Shown here: positions 8,351 through 16,061 of the stretch, piece by piece
How the letters are laid out: each line of letters begins with the position of its first letter
Numbering within the stretch: position 1 is the stretch's first letter
Assembly (NCBI GenBank): GCA_963966315.1
Contig: CAWZYX010000016.1
Coordinates: forward strand, 1-36,759
Source: Winogradskyella_A sp963966315
GTDB lineage: Bacteria > Bacteroidota > Bacteroidia > Flavobacteriales > Flavobacteriaceae
DNA: 36,759 nucleotides
Direction: 5' to 3'
The notes under the pieces: generated by a model
Seen by the model: only the letters and a program-made list of their open reading frames with translations
What the model was told of the DNA's origin: nothing
Database searches by the model: none
Position numbers and translations under genes: made by a program

Positions 8351-8358
8351 TACTTTTG
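8351..8358 (+). promoter_or_regulatory. Candidate -7 promoter element of trxB
   Basis: TACTTTTG matches the Bacteroidota housekeeping -7 consensus TAnnTTTG exactly and lies 20 bases before the trxB ATG. No TTG at the normal -33 spacing is present, so the promoter may depend on an activator such as one binding the palindrome at 8292-8305. Confidence 0.5.
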
Positions 8359-8378
8359 TCATCAGAAACTTTATTAAA

Positions 8379-9362
8379 ATGTCTGAACAAATAGAACGTA
8401 CAAAGTGTTTAATAATAGGTTCCGGACCTGCCGGATATACAGCTGCTATTTATGCTTCAAGGGCTAACATGTTTCCTATTCTTTATCAAGGTGAACAACC
8501 TGGTGGGCAATTAACCACAACCAATGATGTGGAAAACTTTCCAGGGTATCCTGAAGGGATCACGGGGCCTGAAATGATGATCGAACTGCAGAAACAAGCA
8601 GAGCGTTTCGGTACCGATGTTAGACATGGTTGGGTTACTAAGGTGGATTTTTCAGGTCCGGTCCATAAAGTCTGGATCAACAATGAAAAAGAGATCCAGG
8701 CAGATACTGTGATCATTTCTACAGGAGCCTCAGCCAAATACCTTGGTCTAGAATCTGAACAGAAATATCTGAAGTTGGGAGGAGGAGTATCGGCATGTGC
8801 GGTTTGCGATGGGTTTTTTTACAGAAATCAGGAAGTGGTAATTGTTGGTGCAGGAGATTCTGCCTGTGAAGAGGCGCATTACCTCTCCAAGCTCTGTAAA
8901 AAAGTAACCATGCTGGTAAGACGTGATGTGTTCAGAGCCTCTAAAATCATGCAAAATCGCGTAAAAAATGCCGAAAACATTGAAATCTTATACAATACAG
9001 AAACGGAGGAGGTCCTTGGTGACGGACAGGTCGTAACAGGTGTACAGGTAAAAAACAATGTGTCTGGAGATACCCATATCATTCCTGCAACAGGTTTCTT
9101 TGTGGCTATAGGGCATAAGCCCAACACCGATATTTTTAAGGACTACCTGGACCTGGATGAAACCGGATACATCATCAATGCAGTGCCAGGAACAAGTAAG
9201 ACCAATGTAGAAGGCGTCTTTGTAAGTGGTGATGCAGCCGATCATGTGTATCGTCAGGCAATAACGGCAGCCGGAACAGGTTGTATGGCAGCGCTTGATG
9301 CCGAACGTTACTTAGCTGAGAAGGAAGCAGACTTTGAAGTGTCTACCCCGACGTATAATTAG
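8379..9362 (+). CDS. trxB: Thioredoxin-disulfide reductase TrxB
   Basis: TrxB reduces thioredoxin with NADPH through FAD and a redox-active disulfide in the cytoplasm. The 327-residue protein has an N-terminal FAD-binding GSGPAG (14-19), a central insertion with the redox pair CAVC at C140 and C143, an NADPH-binding GAGDSA motif soon after, and a C-terminal FAD motif around VFVSGDAAD. Length is close to the usual 310-330. It is preceded by a TACTTTTG -7 element and closed by a strong terminator, so it is probably monocistronic. Confidence 0.96.
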   Translation: MSEQIERTKCLIIGSGPAGYTAAIYASRANMFPILYQGEQPGGQLTTTNDVENFPGYPEGITGPEMMIELQKQAERFGTDVRHGWVTKVDFSGPVHKVWINNEKEIQADTVIISTGASAKYLGLESEQKYLKLGGGVSACAVCDGFFYRNQEVVIVGAGDSACEEAHYLSKLCKKVTMLVRRDVFRASKIMQNRVKNAENIEILYNTETEEVLGDGQVVTGVQVKNNVSGDTHIIPATGFFVAIGHKPNTDIFKDYLDLDETGYIINAVPGTSKTNVEGVFVSGDAADHVYRQAITAAGTGCMAALDAERYLAEKEADFEVSTPTYN

Positions 9363-9385
9363 TGGATTAGTGAAGAATTTAATGG

Positions 9386-9413
9386 AAGAGCGTTTTTAAA
9401 CGCTCTTTTTTTT
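9386..9413 (+). terminator. Intrinsic terminator of trxB
   Basis: A perfect inverted repeat AAGAGCGTTT / AAACGCTCTT (9386-9395 and 9398-9407; in practice an 8-bp stem with a short loop) runs into a tract of eight T. It lies 24 bases after the trxB stop. Confidence 0.9.
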
Positions 9414-9462
9414 ATCTCATTTTTGTTTCTGCCTTGTTTTCCACTCGAATAAGGACTAGTAG

Positions 9463-9705
9463 TTTTCATCAGACGGTTCCCTGGTGAACGCCAAGGTCGA
9501 TATTGATATATGTGACCTCCAAAAAACGTATCAAATACCAATTAAAATTGCGAAAAAAGATAAACTTCGTGTAAGTGGAGTACTTCCTCTGAATATTAAC
9601 GATTTCAATTTAAGTTCACCCTCAAAATTCTTCGGGATCATCAAGGTAGAGCCCGAAATTAAGATTGATTTCTTCTTTAGCCTGCAAATGCAGGAACAGA
9701 ATTAG
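9463..9705 (+). pseudogene. YceI-like C-terminal fragment, probable gene relic
   Basis: From GTG 9484 the frame gives 73 residues. The in-frame sequence is readable a little further upstream, from 9463 just after a TAG at 9460-9462. The run KIAKKDKLRVSGVLPLNIND, then SPSKFFGIIKVEPEIKIDFF, resembles the last beta-strands of the YceI lipocalin-like family, in which proteins are normally 170-220 residues. No N-terminal half is present: upstream is the trxB terminator. There is no signal peptide and no good start codon. I read it as a decayed remnant; a short expressed protein with a GTG start is possible but less likely. Confidence 0.5.
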
Positions 9706-10541
9706 CGTTCTTTTTTCTGTAATCTTGCCGATCCTGTAAATCGGTTAACTGTAATTGTGGGTTCTCCATACAGGAAGGTCTCGGTTTTCCCTGACGCATC
9801 AAAGGTAAGTTGATCCTGAACTTCAATAGTGGCATCGGAGTTACCTTCAATAAAAAGACTACATTCTTTTAGGCTGTAGTTATTCCCATAAAAATTAGAG
9901 GAATTATCAATCCTTATGGTAGCCTTTTCTGCTGCGCCTTCAATTGTTGCATCTGTTCGCTGAAGTAAATCAAATTCCACAATAGGACAGTTGATAAGTG
10001 CATCCAGTTTACTATCGTCATTCAAGTAAATTTTAGATATTCCGGAAGCTGTGATATTTAATCTGGTTTTGCTTTTTCCGGTTGACCTGAACTCAAAATC
10101 CGTCGCGTTAATGTTGAGGTAAGCCCTGGAATTGTCCTCCACAGTGAGCGAAACAGATCCTAATTCCATAGAAGTCAGAGATCTTATTTCAGAATCATTC
10201 TTCACGCTGATATTAGCCAGTGACTCTCCGTAATTCACGGTGATTTTAAGCGTTTTTTTAGAGGTGATTCGTTTCAAAGCGGATATGGTCAACGCTTTAT
10301 CTACCACTGCAAATTCAATGACTTCATGTAAGTTATCATCTGCCTCCACTTCAATTGATGGTTTGCTGTTGTATATGAGGTCGATCGAAAAGTCATCCGT
10401 CACAGTAATGGATTCAAAATCATCTACGTACGTTTGCTTAATTGTAACGTTTCTGTCTCCTTTTATTTTGTCACTATCCTGCGAAAAGAGTAATGTCTGA
10501 AAGCTAAGCAGCAAGAGACTAAAAAACAATTTATTATTCAT
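9702..10541 (-). CDS. Exported GIN-domain (DUF2807) protein
   Basis: This 279-residue protein starts at ATG 10541 with a clear signal peptide (MNNKLFFSLLLLSF, cleavage near LFSQ). An upstream start at 10586 would place 15 residues before the signal sequence and was rejected. The mature part is a GIN/DUF2807 domain, a right-handed beta-solenoid rich in Ser, Asn, Asp and Thr, beginning VDDFESITVTDDFSIDL. It is a paralogue of the next gene upstream: both contain VEAD(D/E)NLHE. The molecular role of these proteins is unknown; they commonly accompany PspC genes. A TATATTTG element 21 bases before the start suggests its own promoter. Confidence 0.85.
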   Translation of the reverse strand: MNNKLFFSLLLLSFQTLLFSQDSDKIKGDRNVTIKQTYVDDFESITVTDDFSIDLIYNSKPSIEVEADDNLHEVIEFAVVDKALTISALKRITSKKTLKITVNYGESLANISVKNDSEIRSLTSMELGSVSLTVEDNSRAYLNINATDFEFRSTGKSKTRLNITASGISKIYLNDDSKLDALINCPIVEFDLLQRTDATIEGAAEKATIRIDNSSNFYGNNYSLKECSLFIEGNSDATIEVQDQLTFDASGKTETFLYGEPTITVNRFTGSARLQKKER

Positions 10542-10561
10542 TCTGTTCGAATTGCTTTTAA

Positions 10562-10569
10562 CAAATATA
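10562..10569 (-). promoter_or_regulatory. Candidate -7 promoter element of the 9702-10541 gene
   Basis: On the minus strand this reads TATATTTG, an exact match to TAnnTTTG, 21 bases upstream of the ATG at 10541. A convincing -33 TTG at standard spacing was not found. Confidence 0.4.
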
Positions 10570-10574
10570 TACAA

Positions 10575-10612
10575 AAACCACCCCAAACTCTATGCAGAGC
10601 TTGAAATGGTTT
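10575..10612 (-). terminator. Possible terminator after the GIN lipoprotein gene
   Basis: On the minus strand, AAACCA and TGGTTT (10607-10612 with 10575-10580) enclose an inner CTCT/AGAG pairing, followed by a run of five T. The stem is imperfect, with an unpaired stretch between the two helices. It lies about 50 bases after the stop at 10661. Confidence 0.4.
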
Positions 10613-10660
10613 ATTATTCAGAATGATTGGTTGGCCTTGGGTGTTAGTTGTAAGCCGGTT

Positions 10661-11386
10661 TTACTGTTTTGAAACGGAGCCAGATACCCCGTCAGACTTA
10701 TCTACTTTTTTGGGAGATCCGTAGTACCTGACATCCCCGCCACTACTGGCTTTTGCCATGAGTTCGTCTGTGGTAAATACTGCGATATCAGCACCGCTGG
10801 TTGCATTGGCTTCGCAGCGAAGGGTTTTCAGGTTCTTAGCATTGATGTCACTGCCACTGGTTGCTTCGGCATTCAAATAGTCTGCTGCACCACTTACTAC
10901 GAGATCACTACCGCTGGTAGCCTTACAAAACACCTTATCTGCATTGATGCTTAGTTGCATGTCCGCTCCACTGGTCGTTTTAAGTGAGAGGTTGTTGGCC
11001 CTGATGTCTGTTTCACCATAAACATGGCTACCACTGGTTGCTTCAATAGACGAAATATCTTTAAAGCTGAGATAAACAGCCTGTGATTTTGAGCGTCGAA
11101 TGTTATCATCGGCATAGACTTTCAATACATTGCCTTCTACCTCTGTTATGATAATCTCATGAAGGTTTTCATCTGCTTCAACAGAAAGTGAAACAGCCTC
11201 TCCTTGAGAAAGATAGAGATCAATACCCCTGCTTACTTCGATGGCGTTAAATTGGCTATTAATTTTGCGCTCTTTGTCGATGACATTTCCGTTACCGTCA
11301 ATTCCTGGTCCGTAGTTCATATCCACGCAGGATAGCATCATTAGAGATACTAAAGTGGATACAAAAATTTTAGCTAGTGTGCTCAT
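10661..11386 (-). CDS. GIN-domain (DUF2807) lipoprotein with solenoid repeats
   Basis: This 241-residue protein has a lipoprotein-type signal (hydrophobic stretch ending MMLSC, lipidated C20), so it is probably anchored in the cell envelope. The DUF2807 domain spans about 45-225. It contains six near-identical turns built on a (A/T)(T/S)SG(S/A/G)(D/H) motif, at about residues 117, 138, 157, 176, 196 and 214, spaced 18-21 residues apart, as expected for coils of a beta-solenoid. It shares VEADENLHE with its downstream paralogue. It lies downstream of the PspC and PadR genes on the same strand. No enzymatic motif is visible; function unknown. Confidence 0.88.
   Translation of the reverse strand: MSTLAKIFVSTLVSLMMLSCVDMNYGPGIDGNGNVIDKERKINSQFNAIEVSRGIDLYLSQGEAVSLSVEADENLHEIIITEVEGNVLKVYADDNIRRSKSQAVYLSFKDISSIEATSGSHVYGETDIRANNLSLKTTSGADMQLSINADKVFCKATSGSDLVVSGAADYLNAEATSGSDINAKNLKTLRCEANATSGADIAVFTTDELMAKASSGGDVRYYGSPKKVDKSDGVSGSVSKQ
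10727..11044 (-). repeat. Internal solenoid repeats encoding (A/T)TSG(S/A)D turns
   Basis: Within the GIN lipoprotein, six coding repeats about 57-63 bases apart encode the motif ATSGSD or a close variant. At DNA level the shared piece appears on the plus strand as variants of CCACTGGTTGC. Amino-acid similarity is higher than DNA identity, which suggests old, structurally constrained repeats. Confidence 0.7.
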
Positions 11387-11504
11387 TGATTTACTTTTTT
11401 ATTGATTGATTTTCTACAAAGGTTCTATTTGTTTTTGATTTGGTCAATTGTTTACAGATCAATTGTGGATTTATGTTTCTGGATTGTATTAAAGACTGAT
11501 TGAA

Positions 11505-13316
11505 TTAGTAATTATCGTTTCCTCCAGACGTTATCTGAACCCCTTCCTCTTCATCTATGGTGACTTCAATGTTATTAGGTTCAGCATCCATGACGGTTTC
11601 ACTAACATTGACGTTTAGCTTGTCGGTGGTGATACTGATATTGGCCTCTTCATCCTCTTCATTTTCACAGTCGAGGCAGGTGAGTTTTCCATCTTCCACC
11701 AGCATGTACTGCTCTTCCATACCTCTTTCAAGAATATCATTATAATAGCTTGAGTTATAGTGAAAGCTAGAAGTGTTTTCGTCTGCAAAGAGAATCGAGC
11801 CTTCAGGGAGGTACACAATAACCGTGATTTCCTGATCGCTGAATTTATTTTTTAAATCTGTGGTGATCTGGTTGTCCAACCGTAATTCACCGTTTTTAAG
11901 CTCATAATTGTATTCAATGTTCTCAGCTCTGGCTTCTGCGACATCAAAATTACTACCTCTGGCACTTTTTTCAACTATTATAGATCCAAGAGAGTCTTTG
12001 GTAGATCGCACGATTAAGCGGATATCGGAACTGACAATCATATTCTTATTGTTTGATCTGGTTACTTTTGTGCTTTGACCTCTGCTCCTGTAATAATAGT
12101 TGTCATAGTTATTAAAGCTTGTCATTTGAAGTCTAAGTGTGTCATTGGGTTTCACCATAAGATTCTCTGTTTTTGATACTTTTCCTTCCACAGAAAATTC
12201 GGTGGCCGTTCTTATGCCAATGACCGACAGGGCAATTATGGCGACAAGCCAAACCCCAAGAAGGGTGAACTTAGCGATGTTCCCTATGGATTTTAAATTA
12301 GTGACGAGTATTTTCAGTCCTAAATAAAACAAGAAGAAGAACGGTACTGCGATTACTATAAAGGCGAGCAGTGATAAAATCCAGATGGGGACATCGGCCG
12401 AGTTTGCTGCGTAGATATACTCCATCCCGTTTACATTAGCCAGATCTGAAAGGCCCACTGTAAAAAAGCCTACGATGAGTCCAACCAAGGTTAAAATACC
12501 CACAACCAGTAGGATAATGCCGATAAATTTGGCAAATACCTTTAGGAAAAACATGAGTATGTTTCCTATTCCATCAAAGAAGTTCTGTGAGTTTGATTTG
12601 AGACGATTCCCTCGCTTGGGAAGGTCCAGATTTCGAACCCCTTCAGATATGTTCTCGGTCACATTATCAATACCCTCCTTTAGTTTATCGCCTTGAGCCT
12701 TTAAATCTAAATTTCTAACGCTATCTGTAACGGTATCAATACTGTCTTTAATTTTTTTTTCGATGTTACTGATATTCACTGGCTCGCCAGTCATCATTAG
12801 TTTTTCAGCTGTTGTTTGGGCTTCTGGTACTAAGGCCCAGAACACCAAATAAATGAAGATAAAGGTTCCCCCGGAGAACAGGGCAAAAACAATCCATAGA
12901 AGGCGTACCCAGAGCACATCGATTCCCAAATAATGAGACAGCCCTGCAGCTACTCCACCGATGTATGAATTTTCAGTATCTCTGAACAGTTTTTTTGCTG
13001 GTTGGGTTCTACGTGCTTTTGATCGTGGCGGCTCATCCTCAAAAATTTCGTCATCGATGTGATAATCTTCGGGTTGTCCCATGATGCCTATAACCTCATC
13101 TACCAAAGTAATTCCAACCACCTGCTTGTCGTTCTGGATGCGTTCACTAAACAACTCAGCGATTCTAGCCTCAATGTCAGATATAATTTCAGACCTCCCC
13201 TGAGAGTCTGTAAAAGACCTTTTGATGGCATCGAGGTAGCGTTGCAGTTTTAAATACGCATCTTCATCAATGTGAAAAAAGATTCCTGCTAAATTTATAT
13301 TGACTGTTTTGTTCAT
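11505..13316 (-). CDS. PspC domain-containing membrane protein
   Basis: This is a 603-residue, multi-domain form of the PspC (phage-shock protein C) family. Residues 1-90 are a charged helical domain with sequence around SEIISDIEARIAELF like the HAAS/permease-associated type. Residues 108-168 are the PspC domain (FRDTENSYIGGVAAGLSHYL, one membrane hairpin, ending LVFWALVPEA). Further membrane segments lie at about 265-290, 310-335 and 350-370. The last 230 residues are a soluble beta-rich region with an acidic cluster, probably extracytoplasmic. It overlaps the upstream PadR gene by four bases. PspC proteins elsewhere sense envelope stress; here the role is inferred from context. Confidence 0.9.
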   Translation of the reverse strand: MNKTVNINLAGIFFHIDEDAYLKLQRYLDAIKRSFTDSQGRSEIISDIEARIAELFSERIQNDKQVVGITLVDEVIGIMGQPEDYHIDDEIFEDEPPRSKARRTQPAKKLFRDTENSYIGGVAAGLSHYLGIDVLWVRLLWIVFALFSGGTFIFIYLVFWALVPEAQTTAEKLMMTGEPVNISNIEKKIKDSIDTVTDSVRNLDLKAQGDKLKEGIDNVTENISEGVRNLDLPKRGNRLKSNSQNFFDGIGNILMFFLKVFAKFIGIILLVVGILTLVGLIVGFFTVGLSDLANVNGMEYIYAANSADVPIWILSLLAFIVIAVPFFFLFYLGLKILVTNLKSIGNIAKFTLLGVWLVAIIALSVIGIRTATEFSVEGKVSKTENLMVKPNDTLRLQMTSFNNYDNYYYRSRGQSTKVTRSNNKNMIVSSDIRLIVRSTKDSLGSIIVEKSARGSNFDVAEARAENIEYNYELKNGELRLDNQITTDLKNKFSDQEITVIVYLPEGSILFADENTSSFHYNSSYYNDILERGMEEQYMLVEDGKLTCLDCENEEDEEANISITTDKLNVNVSETVMDAEPNNIEVTIDEEEGVQITSGGNDNY

Positions 13317-13654
13317 TTTTTTGTTGTTTTTGTACTTGTCACTAAGTTTACTGCATTCTGTAATTCTTCCCAGGTAGTGTTCAATTCCTTGAGGAATAAT
13401 TTTCCTGTTTCTGTAAGACCATAATACTTACGCGGAGGTCCGGAGGTGGATTCTTCCCATCGATAATTAAGTAGTCCGGCATTTTTTAGCCTTGTCAGGA
13501 GAGGGTAAATCGTTCCCTCAACAACAAGCATTTTAGCATCTTTAAGCGTGCTTAGGATTTCTGCAACATAGGCATCATCATCTTTTAGGATGGATAAGAT
13601 GCAATATTCCAGAACACCTTTTCGCATTTGTGCTTTTGTATTTTCTATCTTCAT
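13313..13654 (-). CDS. PadR-family transcriptional regulator
   Basis: This 113-residue winged-helix protein has the PadR core. The opening MRKGVLEYCILSILKDDDAY forms the first helices, GTIYPLLTRLKNAGLL is the recognition-helix region, and GPPRKYYGLTETGKLFL is the wing. It has only a short C-terminal helix, as in PadR subfamily 2 (about 110 residues). Its stop overlaps the start of the PspC gene by four bases. It probably autoregulates the PadR-PspC(-GIN) operon as a repressor released by an unknown signal, which is family-based inference. Confidence 0.93.
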   Translation of the reverse strand: MKIENTKAQMRKGVLEYCILSILKDDDAYVAEILSTLKDAKMLVVEGTIYPLLTRLKNAGLLNYRWEESTSGPPRKYYGLTETGKLFLKELNTTWEELQNAVNLVTSTKTTKK

Positions 13655-13712
13655 TTGCTAAGGTGCTTTATTCGTTAATACTGTTCGTTTATTGATTGAT
13701 TGTGATGATGAT

Positions 13713-14159
13713 TTATTTTAAAAAATTGATGGTTAAAGGATAATGGTAGACTTCTCCATCTCGAGCCGACAAGCTCGCTTTTACGATAAGTGCCAACTCA
13801 ACGAGAAAGGCTAAAAATGCTAGAATACCCAGACCGCCACCAATGTACAGGAGTGGTGAAGGCTTACCTATATTAATATGAAAGTCATTGAAACCCTGAA
13901 AATCGAAAAAATCAATTCCACTAAACAGATTAAAGATGAAAAAAGGAACGCTAATGGTACCAATGATTACTGCATATAAAAAGATGCTGATCTGAAAATT
14001 AATAGCTTGTTTTCCATTCTTATCTATAAACTCCGACTTCTCCTTGTTAGCAACCCACAGTACAATGGGTCCGATGAAATTGCCAAATGGAATAAGAAAT
14101 CTCGAAAAGGTTGATAAGTGAATAAAGGTTGCAATATTTCTTTGATGTTGGTCTTGCAT
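13713..14159 (-). CDS. DUF4870 domain-containing membrane protein
   Basis: A 148-residue protein with three or four membrane segments. The family features are a short N-terminal helix, FGNFIGPIVLWVANKEKSEF, and GKQAINFQISIFLY, followed by two more hydrophobic segments and the ending GEVYHYPLTINFLK. DUF4870 proteins are widespread small membrane proteins of unknown function, close to Tic20-like proteins. It lies 58 bases upstream of padR on the same strand and has its own candidate promoter, so it may be the first gene of the PadR-PspC-GIN run. Confidence 0.88.
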   Translation of the reverse strand: MQDQHQRNIATFIHLSTFSRFLIPFGNFIGPIVLWVANKEKSEFIDKNGKQAINFQISIFLYAVIIGTISVPFFIFNLFSGIDFFDFQGFNDFHINIGKPSPLLYIGGGLGILAFLAFLVELALIVKASLSARDGEVYHYPLTINFLK

Positions 14160-14184
14160 TTTTTACATATAATAGTTTCTTATG

Positions 14185-14216
14185 CAAATATATATCTAAA
14201 AGAAGGTATTATGCAA
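14185..14216 (-). promoter_or_regulatory. Candidate promoter of the DUF4870 gene
   Basis: On the minus strand, TTG (14216-14214), then 21 bases, then TATATTTG (14192-14185): a good match to the Bacteroidota TTG / TAnnTTTG promoter. The -7 element is 26 bases before the ATG at 14159. Confidence 0.5.
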
Positions 14217-14302
14217 TACAAAGTACTAAAATTTAACATATTATTAACATTATGAAGGAAGAAATAATTGTGGTACTTTTAGTCATCATAATATAAGTTC
14301 TA

Positions 14303-14761
14303 ATGGATATTTCTCCTTCTAAGCTCAATAAATATCTTATGTTCAAGTTACCTTCTGCATATTTATGTGGAGTGAGAACTACAGAACTATCTGCTGAAAA
14401 GTGTGTTGTGAGTGTCAAACATAAATGGATCAATCAAAATCCCTTCAATTCAATGTTTTGGGCTGTACAAGGTATGGCCGCAGAGCTAGCAACGGGTGCT
14501 CTGGTACTTCGCTCTATAAGAGCCAGTCATAAAAACTTATCGATGCTTGTCCTCAACAACAAGGCCCATTTTTCAAAAAAAGCGAAAGGACGCATCAGAT
14601 TTTCTTGTCATCAGGGCGCTGAAATAAGCTCTGTGGTTGAAAAGGCCATCATGACAGCAGAAGGACAAACACTTTGGATGCACGCTTCTGGTGTTGATGA
14701 GAATGATGATGAAGTTTCAAATTTTAGCTTTGAGTGGACGCTTAAGTTAAAAAGCCAATAA
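14303..14761 (+). CDS. DUF4442 hotdog-fold protein (thioesterase-like)
   Basis: This 152-residue protein fits the DUF4442 branch of the hotdog-fold superfamily. The central helix region NPFNSMFWAVQGMAAELATG is preceded by a strand pair (CVVSVKHKWINQN) and followed by three strands with AHFSKKAKGRIRFSC. Relatives are thioesterases of acyl-CoA or acyl-ACP, but no substrate can be assigned. Its start, ATG 14303, is divergent from the DUF4870 gene. A TACTTTTA element lies at 14274-14281, a one-base mismatch to the -7 consensus. Confidence 0.8.
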   Translation: MDISPSKLNKYLMFKLPSAYLCGVRTTELSAEKCVVSVKHKWINQNPFNSMFWAVQGMAAELATGALVLRSIRASHKNLSMLVLNNKAHFSKKAKGRIRFSCHQGAEISSVVEKAIMTAEGQTLWMHASGVDENDDEVSNFSFEWTLKLKSQ

Positions 14762-14875
14762 GGCTTGTCTCTTAAATAATTTGTGATCACAAAAAAATTA
14801 AGCTTTACAGATGTAACTATTTTGAGCTATCGACAACTCATATAATAGTCTTATCAATCAAACATTAATTATATT

Positions 14876-15703
14876 ATGGAACGCCTCCCAGACTTTTCCA
14901 AGCGAAATGCACATGAAATCGATTACACCATTTTTGGTGAGGAGATGCAATATGTTGAAGTTGAACTCGATCCGCAAGAAGCTGTAGTAGCTGAATCCGG
15001 TAGTTTTATGATGATGGATGATGGAATAAAAATGGAAACCATCTTTGGAGACGGCTCCGAGAAAGATCAAGGTATTTTTGGAAAGATACTGGGAGCCGGG
15101 AAACGAATTCTAACTGGAGAGAGCCTCTTCATGACGGCATTTTACAATGACCTTGGCGGTAAACGAAAGGTATCTTTTGCTTCGCCTTATCCTGGAAAAA
15201 TCATACCAATCGACCTAAATCATTTTAAAGGTAAATTTATCTGTCAGAAGGATGCTTTTTTATGCGCGGCAAAAGGGGTTTCGGTGGGAATTGAGTTTTC
15301 AAAGAAACTTGGACGCGGCTTATTTGGAGGTGAAGGATTTATAATGCAGAAACTAGAGGGAGATGGTATGGCCTTTGTTCATGCTGGAGGTACCATGGCA
15401 CAAAAGACCCTGATGCCGGGGGAGACCCTAAGAGTGGACACAGGCTGTCTGGTGGGGTTTGCATCCTCGGTCCATTACGATATTGAATTTGTGGGAGGTA
15501 TCAAAAACTCAATTTTTGGAGGCGAAGGATTATTTTTTGCCAGGTTGCAAGGACCTGGAACTGTTTACATACAATCTCTTCCATTTAGTCGATTAGCCGA
15601 TCGGGTCATTGCGTCTGCGCCAAAAGCCGGAGGCAAAAGAAAAGGAGAGGGGAGTATATTGGGTGGTCTTGGAGATCTACTGGATGGAGATAACCATTTT
15701 TAA
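14876..15703 (+). CDS. TIGR00266 / AIM24 family protein
   Basis: The 275-residue product belongs to the AIM24 (TIGR00266) family, a beta-barrel-like trimer fold. Typical elements are YVEVELDPQEAVVAESGSFM near residues 24-43, GEGFIMQKLEGDGMAFVHAGG in the middle, and GGEGLFFARLQGPGTVYIQSLP in the C-terminal third, an internal duplication of the same strand pattern. There is no signal peptide or membrane segment, and a Gly/Lys-rich tail follows. Its biochemical function in bacteria is not known. It stands alone, with 115 bases before it and 137 after. Confidence 0.92.
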   Translation: MERLPDFSKRNAHEIDYTIFGEEMQYVEVELDPQEAVVAESGSFMMMDDGIKMETIFGDGSEKDQGIFGKILGAGKRILTGESLFMTAFYNDLGGKRKVSFASPYPGKIIPIDLNHFKGKFICQKDAFLCAAKGVSVGIEFSKKLGRGLFGGEGFIMQKLEGDGMAFVHAGGTMAQKTLMPGETLRVDTGCLVGFASSVHYDIEFVGGIKNSIFGGEGLFFARLQGPGTVYIQSLPFSRLADRVIASAPKAGGKRKGEGSILGGLGDLLDGDNHF

Positions 15704-15780
15704 AATTAACATAAAAACGCGTTAAACTGACAAAACTCTTCCTTAAAATCAGATTATTTTTTAGTATATTAGAGCACCAA

Positions 15781-15812
15781 TTTGTAACGCCTATTAAAAA
15801 AATTTACCTTTT
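15781..15812 (+). promoter_or_regulatory. Candidate promoter of the 65-residue protein gene
   Basis: TTTG (15781-15784), 20 bases, then TACCTTTT (15805-15812), which differs from TAnnTTTG only in the last base. It lies 29 bases before the ATG at 15841. Confidence 0.45.
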
Positions 15813-15840
15813 TCGTTGAACCTAAATTTAATTTTGAATT

Positions 15841-16038
15841 ATGGCGAGAGCAATGTTGGAGTATACAAAAACGATACTCGACAAGGTTAGTTTTGATGTG
15901 ACGTTATTTTGCAGAGAAGTACAAAAAGCAGTAAAACGCTTGTTACCTCACGAACTGGAAGAATTAGAGGATTACATCATGTCCCTGATCCATCAAAACC
16001 CCGAACTAGACAAATGTTTAATTTATTTAAAAGCATAA
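15841..16038 (+). CDS. Conserved small cytoplasmic protein, 65 residues, function unknown
   Basis: A 65-residue, mostly helical protein with no signal peptide or membrane segment. It has an N-terminal amphipathic helix (MLEYTKTILDKVSFDVTLFC), then a basic KAVKRLLPHELEELEDYIM helix, and ends CLIYLKA. It is supported as a gene by a good promoter-like sequence before it and by the terminator immediately after its stop. I recognise it as similar to small hypothetical proteins of flavobacteria but know of no assigned function. It converges on oxyR and shares a bidirectional terminator with it. Confidence 0.75.
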   Translation: MARAMLEYTKTILDKVSFDVTLFCREVQKAVKRLLPHELEELEDYIMSLIHQNPELDKCLIYLKA

Positions 16039-16061
16039 AAGCGGCATCTCGCCGCTTTTTT
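16037..16061. terminator. Bidirectional intrinsic terminator
   Basis: A stem AAAAGCGGC / GCCGCTTTT with the loop ATCTC (16046-16050), followed by T on the plus strand and, because of the flanking A run, by T on the minus strand too. It serves the 65-residue gene and the convergent oxyR, whose stop is at 16060-16062. Confidence 0.9.

Noticed and set aside
9359..9541. Minus-strand 60-residue frame between trxB and the GIN genes
   Set aside because: No family resemblance, low-complexity composition, and it overlaps both the trxB terminator and the YceI-like fragment.
14233..14433. Minus-strand 66-residue frame at the start of the DUF4442 gene
   Set aside because: It is antisense to the DUF4442 coding start and the divergent promoter region, with no recognisable domain.
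14753..14768. AAGCC/GGCTT hairpin at the end of the DUF4442 gene as a terminator
   Set aside because: The five-base stem overlaps the stop codon and has no T-tract after it; chance pairing is likely.
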